Assembly: GCA_029052265.1 (NCBI GenBank)
Contig: JAIDJJ010000344.1
Coordinates: forward strand, 1-10,558
From: Muribaculaceae bacterium
GTDB taxonomy: Bacteria; Bacteroidota; Bacteroidia; Bacteroidales; Muribaculaceae
DNA: 10,558 bases
Reading direction: 5' to 3'
In this document: positions 1-7,969 of the stretch, one piece after another
Layout: each line of letters starts with the position of its first letter
Numbering within the stretch: the stretch's first letter is position 1
The notes under the pieces: generated by a model
Told to the model about the DNA's origin: nothing
The model's database searches: none
The model's input: the letters and a program-made list of their open reading frames with translations, nothing else
Program-made: the position numbers and the translations under genes

Positions 1-2
1 CA

Positions 3-2006
3 GCCATCCCAGTGCTTGTATCCGCCGGATCAATGGCGGAGACCACTCAAACCCGCCCTTACCTCAACAATCGCCCACCCTTACGTGAAAAAAGCGATAT
101 GGAACTTCCGATAGGGGCTGTCAAACCGGAAGGATGGCTCAAAGACCAGATGTCGCGGATGTGCGACGGAATGACGGGAAACCTCGACATCCTTTATGAA
201 AAAGTCATGGGGAAACGCAACGGATGGCTCGGCGGAGACGGCGACGTCTGGGAACGTGGTCCTTATTGGATCGACGGGTTGCTTCCCCTCGCATATATCA
301 TGGACAACGATTCGCTCAAATCCAAAGTAAAACCATGGGTGGAATGGGCACTTGCGAGCCAGACCCCGGACGGATATTTCGGACCGTCGGAAGACAGGTT
401 ACCGGAGTCAGTGTTGCAGAGGAACAATTCCAATGACTGGTGGCCGAAAATGGTGGTGTTGAAATTCATGAAGCAATATTATGACGCCACGGGAGACGAC
501 CGGGTGCTGACGTTCATGACTAACTATTTCAAATACCAGCTTAAAGAACTCAAGAACACTCCTCTCGACCATTGGACTTACTGGGGGAAAATGAGGGGTG
601 GCGACAACCAGTATGTCGTATACTGGCTTTACAATATCACGGGAGACAAATTCCTGCTGGAACTCGGCGACCTTCTCAATTCTCAAACCATGGACTGGAC
701 AGGCGAGTTCCTTAAAAGAGACATGCTCAACAGTCTGTTCAGCGTGCATTGCGTGAACCTCGCGCAGGGGATGAAACAGCCTGTGATACGCTATCAGGCT
801 ACAAAAGACAAAAGACATATCGATGCCATAGACATGGCATACAAAGACCTGATGCGTAAGCACGGATGGCCCACAGGACTTTACGGAGGGGATGAACTGC
901 TTCATACCGGCAATCCGACACAGGGTTCAGAGCTTTGCAGTGCGGTGGAGCTTATGTTTTCTCTTGAGAAAATGATAGAGATAACAGGCCGCACCGACTG
1001 GGCGGACTGGCTTGAACGGGTGACCTTCAACGCTCTTCCTACCCAGATCACAGACAATTTCGACGCCAGACAATATTATCAGCAGCTTAACCAGGTGGAG
1101 GTGTCGCGCCATGACCGGAATTTCGTGACATGCTACAACGGGACCGACCAGACCTTCGGGATTCTCGCCGGATACCCGTGCTGCACCTCGAACCTGCATC
1201 AGGGATGGCCCAAATTTGTGAGAAACCTATGGTATGCTACCCCCGACAAGGGACTGGCAGCGCTTTTCTATTCCCCCTCGACGGTAACGGCAACAGTAGG
1301 AGACAATACAACCGTGACTGTTACCGAAGAAACCTCTTATCCGTTTGAAAGCAATATCTCTTTCAAGATCAGTATAGATGGGAAAAAGAAGAAGACAGTC
1401 AGGTTTCCTCTCCATCTCAGAATTCCCGGATGGTGCAAGGAAGGCACAATCACCGTCAACGGAAAGCCGTTCCTTAAAAGCGGTGCCGGAGATATAGCTG
1501 TTGTGGAGAGAGAATGGAAATCGGGAGATGTGGTAAATCTGGAACTGCCCATGGAAGTCAGTGTATCACGGTGGTACGAACGTTCCGCCGTAGTGGAACG
1601 CGGTCCCCTTGTGTACGCGCTGCGTATCGGCGAAGACTGGCGCAAGGTGGAAGATGACCATAAATTCGGAGACCGCTATGGAGACTGGTATTATGAGGTT
1701 TTCCCGACATCTCCCTGGAATTACTGTCTTATAGAAGACCATGTGAATGCCTGCAATACCGACAATCATTTCAAAGTGGTCGAGAAACCGGTGCAAGGAT
1801 ACCCGTGGAATCCGGAAAACGCCCCTGTGGAAATCCATGCGAAAGGTAAACGCATGAAAGAATGGACTCTATACAACGGTTCCGCCGGGCCACTCCCCTA
1901 CAGCACTCAATATCAGGCGGAGACTTTGCCCGAGGAAGATATCGTTCTGATTCCGTATGGATGCACCACACTGAGGATCACGGAATTCCCTGTGACAAGA
2001 AAATAA
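3..2006 (+). CDS. DUF1680 / GH127-like glycosidase, 5'-truncated by the window edge
   Basis: The product is probably an exported exo-glycosidase acting on beta-L-arabinofuranosides or similar sugars. Residues below are counted from the GTG at position 12, but the frame is open to the window edge. The first visible residues (AIPVLVSAGSMA, then ETTQ) look like the end of a signal peptide cut after SMA, so the true start lies upstream. The protein has an alpha-helical barrel (about 30-400) and C-terminal beta domains (about 415-664). E307 and C309 (SELC) and the pair C390-C391 (PCCTSN) keep the same E-x-C and CC arrangement as E338, C340, C417 and C418 of Bifidobacterium HypBA1, which bind Zn, with C417 as the nucleophile. 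RGPLVYA (529-535) is another DUF1680 hallmark. The N-terminal GAVKPEGWLKDQ type marks a different branch from the next gene, so the substrate may differ. Family placement is confident; specificity is not. Confidence 0.88.
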   Translation, partial: AIPVLVSAGSMAETTQTRPYLNNRPPLREKSDMELPIGAVKPEGWLKDQMSRMCDGMTGNLDILYEKVMGKRNGWLGGDGDVWERGPYWIDGLLPLAYIMDNDSLKSKVKPWVEWALASQTPDGYFGPSEDRLPESVLQRNNSNDWWPKMVVLKFMKQYYDATGDDRVLTFMTNYFKYQLKELKNTPLDHWTYWGKMRGGDNQYVVYWLYNITGDKFLLELGDLLNSQTMDWTGEFLKRDMLNSLFSVHCVNLAQGMKQPVIRYQATKDKRHIDAIDMAYKDLMRKHGWPTGLYGGDELLHTGNPTQGSELCSAVELMFSLEKMIEITGRTDWADWLERVTFNALPTQITDNFDARQYYQQLNQVEVSRHDRNFVTCYNGTDQTFGILAGYPCCTSNLHQGWPKFVRNLWYATPDKGLAALFYSPSTVTATVGDNTTVTVTEETSYPFESNISFKISIDGKKKKTVRFPLHLRIPGWCKEGTITVNGKPFLKSGAGDIAVVEREWKSGDVVNLELPMEVSVSRWYERSAVVERGPLVYALRIGEDWRKVEDDHKFGDRYGDWYYEVFPTSPWNYCLIEDHVNACNTDNHFKVVEKPVQGYPWNPENAPVEIHAKGKRMKEWTLYNGSAGPLPYSTQYQAETLPEEDIVLIPYGCTTLRITEFPVTRK

Positions 2007-2033
2007 AATCCCGACTTCCGGGGTTGTATTATT
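2007..2033 (+). promoter_or_regulatory. weak hairpin between genes 1 and 2, possible attenuator
   Basis: Directly after the TAA of the first gene, an imperfect stem pairs 2007-2013 with 2019-2025 (7 bp including one T-G wobble, loop ACTTC). It is followed by GTATTATTA, which is only moderately T-rich. It could partly terminate transcription or protect the mRNA end between the first gene and the rest of the operon. It is short enough to be chance. Confidence 0.28.
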
Positions 2034-2054
2034 ACCACCCGAAACCAAAATCTA

Positions 2055-4568
2055 ATGAAACGACTTAAAACATATCTCAGCCGGCAGGCATATATATCCA
2101 TAATTGCCGGCGCATACATCTCGGCGACAGGGCTCGTATCTTCATGCTCCGACGCTTATGCCGATGATTCCGAACAATTGTCTTCCGTATCCTTCGAGAG
2201 AGTAAGTCTGGAAGATGACTTCTGGCTTGACAGACTCAGGATACAGAAAAAAACTCTCGTACCATTCTCTCTGTCCAAAACAAAGCAAGTTGTGGACAAT
2301 CTGAAAATAGTTGGAGACTATCTGAAAAACGGTAAAAAACAGCCTCTTCTCAAACTTCCCCGTTATGTGTCGTCGGATCTCTTCAAAGTCATGGAAGGGG
2401 CGGCATGTCTCCTTATACTTGAAAAGGATTCCGTGCTTGAAAAAGAGCTTGACGACATTATTGACATCATAGCCGACGCACAATGTCCCGACGGGTATTT
2501 CTATGAGCTCCACGCCGTGGATCCCTCCATGCGCACTCTTGGTTTCGGCACGGGAGAACGCCCTTATTCATTTGTGATACATAGTCACGAGCTTTATAAT
2601 ATGGGACACATGTATGAGGCGGCGGTGGCTTATTACAAGGCTACCGGCAAACGAAAGTTTCTGGACGTAGCGGAAAAAAACGCCCGACACGTCAACCGTG
2701 TATTCTTTGAGGGAGACCCGGCATACAATGACGGGAAACCGGTCAACCAGGCTCCGGGCCATCAGGAAATCGAGCTCGCCCTGGTAAAGCTTTTTGAAGT
2801 GACCGGAGACTCGCTGTATCTATCTATGGCAAGACAGTTTATCGACATAAGAGGCGTGACGTTTCATCCTGACGGCAAGGGGATAATGTCGGGGGAATAC
2901 AGCCAGCAGCATCTTCCGGTAAGACAGCAGACCACAGCACAGGGTCATGCCGTTAGGGCGATGTATCTTTATTCCGCGATGGCAGACGTACTCGCCGCCA
3001 CAGGCGACAGCACACTGTCTCCGGCACTGGAAAGCATCTGGCATGACATTGTCGACAAGAAAATGCATATCAACGGAGGACTCGGCGCCGTTCCCGGCAT
3101 CGAAGGGTTCGGACCGGATTACGAACTCCCCAACAAAAACACCTATGACGAGACATGTGCCGCCGTCGGCAACGTGTTTTTCAACTACAGGATGTTTCTT
3201 GCGTCAAAAGACGCCAAATATATCGATGTGGCTGAGGTGGCGTTATACAACAATGTCCTCGCAGGTGTAAATCTGGAAGGCAACCGGTTTTTCTACGTCA
3301 ATGTCCTTGAGGCGGACGGAAGAAAGGCTTTCAACCATGGCAATGCCGGACGGTCTCCATGGTTCGGCACGGCATGCTGTCCGTCTAACATGGCGCGTCT
3401 GATACCACAGGTGTCCGGAATGATGTATTCCCACACCTCCGACGATATTTATTGCGGGCTTTACGCCTCCTGTTCCACGACAGTCAGTCTGAAATCCGGA
3501 AAAGTCGGATTACGCCAGACCACGGGTTACCCTTATGACGGGAAGGTCACCCTGGAAGTTACTCCGGAAACCGATGGCGCCGAATTTACCGTATGGATGA
3601 GGGTTCCGACTTGGGCGACCGACAGATTTGTTCCCGGCAATCTCTACAGCTATGTATCCTCCTCGGGGTCTCCTGTCTCAATCTCCGTAAACGGAAAGAG
3701 ATACGACGACAGAGCGGTGAAAGGATTCATACCTGTGAAACGGAAATGGAAATCCGGAGACCGGCTGACTCTTGAAATCCCGATGGATGTCTGTTACTCA
3801 GTTGCTGATTCCCGTGTGGAGGCAGACTCCAACCGCCTATGCATAACCCGCGGGCCTCTTGTATATTGTGCGGAAAGTCCTGACAACAGTTTTCCGGCAT
3901 CGGCGTATGTTGTCGCCGAACCGGATCACAAAGCTGAGATTCTTACATTCAATGACGGTACGCTCAAGGGTCTTGACAAAATACACATGGACGCTGAAGC
4001 GTTGGACGGAGATTCTACGGTAGCCGCCAGAATTACACTCATCCCCTATTACGCCTGGAACAATCGCGGAGACAACAAGTCCATGAATGTATGGTTCGCT
4101 CGCGATGCTGCCACTGCCCTCGCGTCAGTGAGCCGTCCACAGAAAAACATCGCGTCTGTCGAAGCCTCATTTACATATAACGGTGACGATGTGACGGCGA
4201 TAGTGGACGGTGAACTCCCCAAATCCTCCGCCGATTCCGGAATACTCAGATGGACAAGCTGGCCAAAGAAAGGTGAGGCGCAATCCGTGATCCTGACACT
4301 GAAAGAACGCCAGAACGTGGAAAGTGTCTCCGTCTACTGGTATGACGACAACGGAGGCGTGCAGGTGCCCGATTCCTGGAACGCGGAGTATCTGGCTGAC
4401 GGGAAATGGAATCCTTTCCCATTATACAATACTGATTTCTACAAAGTAGATAAAGATCAGTTCAATGTGATCCATCCGGGACACCCCATCGAGGCTGACG
4501 CCATACGCCTGAACATCGTGCCCAAAGGGATCTCTGCCGTAGGTATTTTAGAGGCTTCAATCGAATAG
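2055..4568 (+). CDS. GH127 beta-L-arabinofuranosidase-type lipoprotein with C-terminal beta-sandwich domain
   Basis: The product is predicted to release beta-L-arabinofuranose from glycan or glycopeptide side chains. Residues 1-31 form a signal peptide with a lipobox (LVSSC, C31), so it is probably a lipid-anchored protein facing the periplasm or cell surface. The catalytic core spans about 42-690. The opening D-x-FW motif, HQEIELALVKLFEVTGD (236-252) and RGPLVYC (599-605) are typical of the family. E350, E366, C368, C441 and C442 keep the spacing of the HypBA1 acid/base E322 and of its Zn ligands E338, C340, C417 and C418; C441 would be the nucleophile. Ordinary GH127 enzymes are near 650 residues. 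The extra 140 residues (about 698-837; VDG, W734, VYWYDD, VPDSWNAEY) resemble an F5/8 type C (discoidin-like) carbohydrate-binding domain. The start is the ATG after an A-rich leader without Shine-Dalgarno. GH127 also includes non-arabinose activities, so the exact sugar is unproven. Confidence 0.94.
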   Translation: MKRLKTYLSRQAYISIIAGAYISATGLVSSCSDAYADDSEQLSSVSFERVSLEDDFWLDRLRIQKKTLVPFSLSKTKQVVDNLKIVGDYLKNGKKQPLLKLPRYVSSDLFKVMEGAACLLILEKDSVLEKELDDIIDIIADAQCPDGYFYELHAVDPSMRTLGFGTGERPYSFVIHSHELYNMGHMYEAAVAYYKATGKRKFLDVAEKNARHVNRVFFEGDPAYNDGKPVNQAPGHQEIELALVKLFEVTGDSLYLSMARQFIDIRGVTFHPDGKGIMSGEYSQQHLPVRQQTTAQGHAVRAMYLYSAMADVLAATGDSTLSPALESIWHDIVDKKMHINGGLGAVPGIEGFGPDYELPNKNTYDETCAAVGNVFFNYRMFLASKDAKYIDVAEVALYNNVLAGVNLEGNRFFYVNVLEADGRKAFNHGNAGRSPWFGTACCPSNMARLIPQVSGMMYSHTSDDIYCGLYASCSTTVSLKSGKVGLRQTTGYPYDGKVTLEVTPETDGAEFTVWMRVPTWATDRFVPGNLYSYVSSSGSPVSISVNGKRYDDRAVKGFIPVKRKWKSGDRLTLEIPMDVCYSVADSRVEADSNRLCITRGPLVYCAESPDNSFPASAYVVAEPDHKAEILTFNDGTLKGLDKIHMDAEALDGDSTVAARITLIPYYAWNNRGDNKSMNVWFARDAATALASVSRPQKNIASVEASFTYNGDDVTAIVDGELPKSSADSGILRWTSWPKKGEAQSVILTLKERQNVESVSVYWYDDNGGVQVPDSWNAEYLADGKWNPFPLYNTDFYKVDKDQFNVIHPGHPIEADAIRLNIVPKGISAVGILEASIE

Positions 4569-4572
4569 CGCC

Positions 4573-7500
4573 ATGACAGTCACGACCTTACTGAGACATG
4601 TCATCACACTTTCCATATTGATGTCATGCGGAATATGCGGAGGAGTCTGCCGTGAAACCACGAAAATCATACTCCTTTCCTCATCACATACATCGCCCGA
4701 CGAACTGCAGTCATTGTCTTCAATGGCGGCGGACGGAGAGAGAGAAATCGTGTCCGTCCCTGTGAAAGATCTTGACATAGACAAGCTCAAAGGTGCAGAT
4801 ATTGTTATCTACCACCGCGTTGACAGTTCGGCATTTTGTCGTGAGGAGATTGATATGAAAGATCCTCTTCTTGCATATGTGAGTGAAGGCGGCAATCTTT
4901 ATCTTTCAATGGAAGGGGTAAGACTCTTGAACAGCTGGGGTGTGGAATCCACCCCGGTTTCCGTGGAATATCAGGAAGCCGTGGACAACGGATATGGACG
5001 CGCCGTAGGATTTCATGCCTACAGGGAGCATCCTCTGTTTGAATCCCTTTCAGGCGGGGCATACGTCTGGAAAGGGATGGAAGACAACATGGCACGCACG
5101 GCAGGCTTCCCGAAAGGGAAGTTGCCTGCCGCCCCGGGAGCAAAGGTAATCGGTATCAACTGGGCATATATCCACTACCATGAAGACAGGAAACTGATAT
5201 GGGAGACCCCTTATGGCAAGGGTAAAATTCTCGCGGCGGGAGCATACATATATTATTCCCTTCCTAACGCCAACAGATCTGTCTTGTCGATATTCACAGA
5301 CAACGTATTGGATTATCTTGCCGGAACCCGTGTTTTTAAATCAGAGCCACGGCACTGGACATATGACTCGGTACCGGTGATCCATGCTTCTTCTTTGACC
5401 GATGGCGTAAAAATCCCGAAGGACAGATCAAAGACCCCAGAACCTGCGGGAAATGTCTGCGTGAGAGAATCAGACCGCAAACACTTCTGGAACGTGTCGG
5501 GAAGCCGTACGCTTGTCACCGGACGGGAGAAAGGCAATGTCGAGGAAATATGGATTCACCCTGTCATGGCGGCGAGAGATCTTTGCGTGGGCGTTAGATA
5601 CAGGAACTCCGACACACCCGTATGGCTCGACACCGTCAGTCCGGAAGTCACCCGGTGTCCGGAATTTACAATGCGTGAATATCCCTTGACAGCAGGCAGC
5701 CTGAAGGAAATCTTCACAGCCTCTCCGTCATTACCTGTGGCGACAGTCAGCTATGAATGGGACGATCCTGATGTGGAAGAGGTTTTTGTGACGCTGACAA
5801 GCAATCTGAGACTGATGTGGCCCTATTCCCTCGAGTCTACAGGATCCCTGTTATATTCAGTGTCGCGCGACGGAAATGTGGCGGCGGTATGCGACAGAGA
5901 CAGGAAACTCAACATGGTATCCGTTTTCTCCAGGTCACCGAAATCATGCCGGTCAGGTTTTTATGATTTTTCAAACAAAGACATATCTACGTTCGGACAG
6001 ACACCGGCTACACATAAACAAGTTGCATTCCTCTGGACTTTTGCCGGTTCCGAACGGTCACTGACCCTTTATGTGGCGGGAGGAGAGGAAGGTCTTGACG
6101 AAAGCGTGTCGCTTTTTGACGGAAAGATTTCCGCCGACTTGATCTCACAGGAAATCTCCAGGAGTCTGGAAGGGATTACCGACCGTTATCTTTCGATAGA
6201 ATGCGATGATCCGGAATTCAACGAGGCATACCGACAGGCGATACTGTCGACCGACAGGCTGTTCTGCCATACCCCCTCAATAGGGAAATCCCTTATGGCG
6301 GGATTCTGGTCAACCTCAAGAGGATGGAACGGAGGACATAAAGTCAGCGGACGTCCCGGATACGCATGGTATTTCGGACGCGACACGGAATGGACGGGAA
6401 CAGCCATGAACCATTACGGCGATTTCGATAAGGTAAGAGACATTCTCACCACATTCGGCAACTATCAGGATCCGGACGGGAAAATCTATCATGAGCTTAC
6501 CACAAGCGGGTCTGTACACTACGACGCATCCGATTCAACCCCACTCTATCTTGTTCTCGCGGGTGATTTCTTACGGAAATCGGGAGATCTTGATTTCATA
6601 CGGTCGCAATGGCAAAATATTATGAAGGCGCTCGCCTTCTGCCATAGCACCGACACTGACAATGACGGACTTATTGAAAATACAGGCGTGGGACACGGAT
6701 GGCAGGAAAGCCACCAGCTGCACGGGGCGCATACGGAAATATATCTCGCCTCTATCTGGGCACGCGCGCTTCATGAGTGTGCCTACATGGCAACCGCGCT
6801 CGGGTATGATTCCATAGCCTCGGCATGCACGAGAGACCATATCCGTTGCAAGGAAATCATAAATGACAGATTCTGGAATGATTCCCTCCAGTTTTTCAAT
6901 CACGGATTGATGAAAGACGGGTCATATCAGACGCAGAAATGCGTGCTTGGGGGAACTCCGGTCATTTTCGGTCTTGCCGATCAGGAAAAGGCGAGAGCCA
7001 CCGCGCTCAATTTCTCTTCAAAATTCTACTCCACCGACTGGGGAGTGACAATGGTGGGATACGACAGCCCCTATTATGCTACGGGAGGTTATAATTACGG
7101 AAATGTATGGCCTTTCCTCAACGGATGCGCCGCCCTGGCGGAATATGGAGCGGGACTGAGAACCCAGGGGTTCCGCCACGCATTCTCCTGTCTGCGGCTC
7201 TTCCGGCTCTGGGACTACGGCAATATCGCGGAAGTCATTACCGGCGACAGGCTGAACTTCACTGGAATCTGCCCTCACCAGCAATGGTCTTCGTCAATGA
7301 ACCTTGCCCCCCTTTATAAAGGGATGCTGGGACTTGACACCGACGCTTTGGCGATGTCAATGCGGATGGAGCCATGTTTCCCTCCCGACTGGAGCCGTGC
7401 CGACGTGGCGCATATCCCTATTGCAGACATGAAGGCAGGACTCGGATACCGGCGCGAAGGGAATGTCTACCGTTATATAATCAACAGAGAGAACGGTGGA

Positions 7501-7965
7501 GCATTCTCTCTTGACTTCGCGGCGGTGCTCCCCTTGGCTTCCCGGATAAGGTATGTCAAAATAAATGGGAAAAAGATTCCGTTCCATATAATACACGAAC
7601 CTCAGAATCTTAAAGTGGTTATCGACACGATGGTTGTCGATGAAGATAAGGTGATAGAGGTGGGATACTCCGGAGGTATCGGTGTCTGCCATAATCTTCC
7701 GGAACTCAGGGAAGGGATGGGAAACGACGGCATAAAGATTGAAGCTGAAGAATTTGATGAAGAGTCGGGGGAATATACCCTGCACCTGTCCGGACGCCCC
7801 GGAGCTGAATATGGCATCAGGCTGTTGACGCTCTCTGACGTGACCGGCACCGAAGGCGCAACGCTGACCGGAAAGCCTTCCGTCTATTCAAATTATTCGG
7901 TGAAATTTCCTGAAGCCGCGGAACCTTTTGTGACCGGACAAGTTAAATTCAAAATAAAACGATGA
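4573..7965 (+). CDS. large exported glycosidase: GATase-like N-terminal domain plus GH133-like (alpha/alpha)6 domain
   Basis: This uncharacterised protein probably cleaves an alpha-glycosidic bond outside the cytoplasm. Residues 1-26 are a hydrophobic export signal; LMSC (C19) could be a weak lipobox. Residues about 30-252 look like a class I glutamine-amidotransferase fold, as in DUF4960 or the GH42 trimerisation domain (ADIVIYHRV, LLAYVSEGGNLYLSMEG). The elbow position has no Cys, so this part is probably structural or sugar-binding. A beta-rich linker spans about 260-530. Residues about 535-925 resemble amylo-alpha-1,6-glucosidase: WYFGRDTEW (599-607), DPDGKIYHE (633-641), TDTDNDGLIEN (693-703) and GWQES...HGAHTEIYLA (709-726). 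Candidate catalytic acids are D604, E712 and E722, not assigned. A beta domain (about 926-1130) ends the protein. It starts 4 nt after the preceding stop, so translation is probably coupled. Glycogen debranching is unlikely for an exported PUL protein. Confidence 0.85.
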   Translation: MTVTTLLRHVITLSILMSCGICGGVCRETTKIILLSSSHTSPDELQSLSSMAADGEREIVSVPVKDLDIDKLKGADIVIYHRVDSSAFCREEIDMKDPLLAYVSEGGNLYLSMEGVRLLNSWGVESTPVSVEYQEAVDNGYGRAVGFHAYREHPLFESLSGGAYVWKGMEDNMARTAGFPKGKLPAAPGAKVIGINWAYIHYHEDRKLIWETPYGKGKILAAGAYIYYSLPNANRSVLSIFTDNVLDYLAGTRVFKSEPRHWTYDSVPVIHASSLTDGVKIPKDRSKTPEPAGNVCVRESDRKHFWNVSGSRTLVTGREKGNVEEIWIHPVMAARDLCVGVRYRNSDTPVWLDTVSPEVTRCPEFTMREYPLTAGSLKEIFTASPSLPVATVSYEWDDPDVEEVFVTLTSNLRLMWPYSLESTGSLLYSVSRDGNVAAVCDRDRKLNMVSVFSRSPKSCRSGFYDFSNKDISTFGQTPATHKQVAFLWTFAGSERSLTLYVAGGEEGLDESVSLFDGKISADLISQEISRSLEGITDRYLSIECDDPEFNEAYRQAILSTDRLFCHTPSIGKSLMAGFWSTSRGWNGGHKVSGRPGYAWYFGRDTEWTGTAMNHYGDFDKVRDILTTFGNYQDPDGKIYHELTTSGSVHYDASDSTPLYLVLAGDFLRKSGDLDFIRSQWQNIMKALAFCHSTDTDNDGLIENTGVGHGWQESHQLHGAHTEIYLASIWARALHECAYMATALGYDSIASACTRDHIRCKEIINDRFWNDSLQFFNHGLMKDGSYQTQKCVLGGTPVIFGLADQEKARATALNFSSKFYSTDWGVTMVGYDSPYYATGGYNYGNVWPFLNGCAALAEYGAGLRTQGFRHAFSCLRLFRLWDYGNIAEVITGDRLNFTGICPHQQWSSSMNLAPLYKGMLGLDTDALAMSMRMEPCFPPDWSRADVAHIPIADMKAGLGYRREGNVYRYIINRENGGAFSLDFAAVLPLASRIRYVKINGKKIPFHIIHEPQNLKVVIDTMVVDEDKVIEVGYSGGIGVCHNLPELREGMGNDGIKIEAEEFDEESGEYTLHLSGRPGAEYGIRLLTLSDVTGTEGATLTGKPSVYSNYSVKFPEAAEPFVTGQVKFKIKR

Positions 7966-7969
7966 TATC

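Noticed and set aside
12..14. GTG as the true start of the first gene
   Set aside because: The in-frame codons before it remain open to the edge, and the residues around it look like the end of a signal peptide. A start here would leave too short a leader.
408..905. - strand open frame of 165 codons
   Set aside because: It is antisense to the helical barrel of the first DUF1680 gene and has no recognisable domain.
4573..7965. Glycogen debranching enzyme for storage glycogen
   Set aside because: The export signal, GATase-like domain and glycosidase neighbours do not fit a cytoplasmic glycogen enzyme, and no glycogen genes are nearby.
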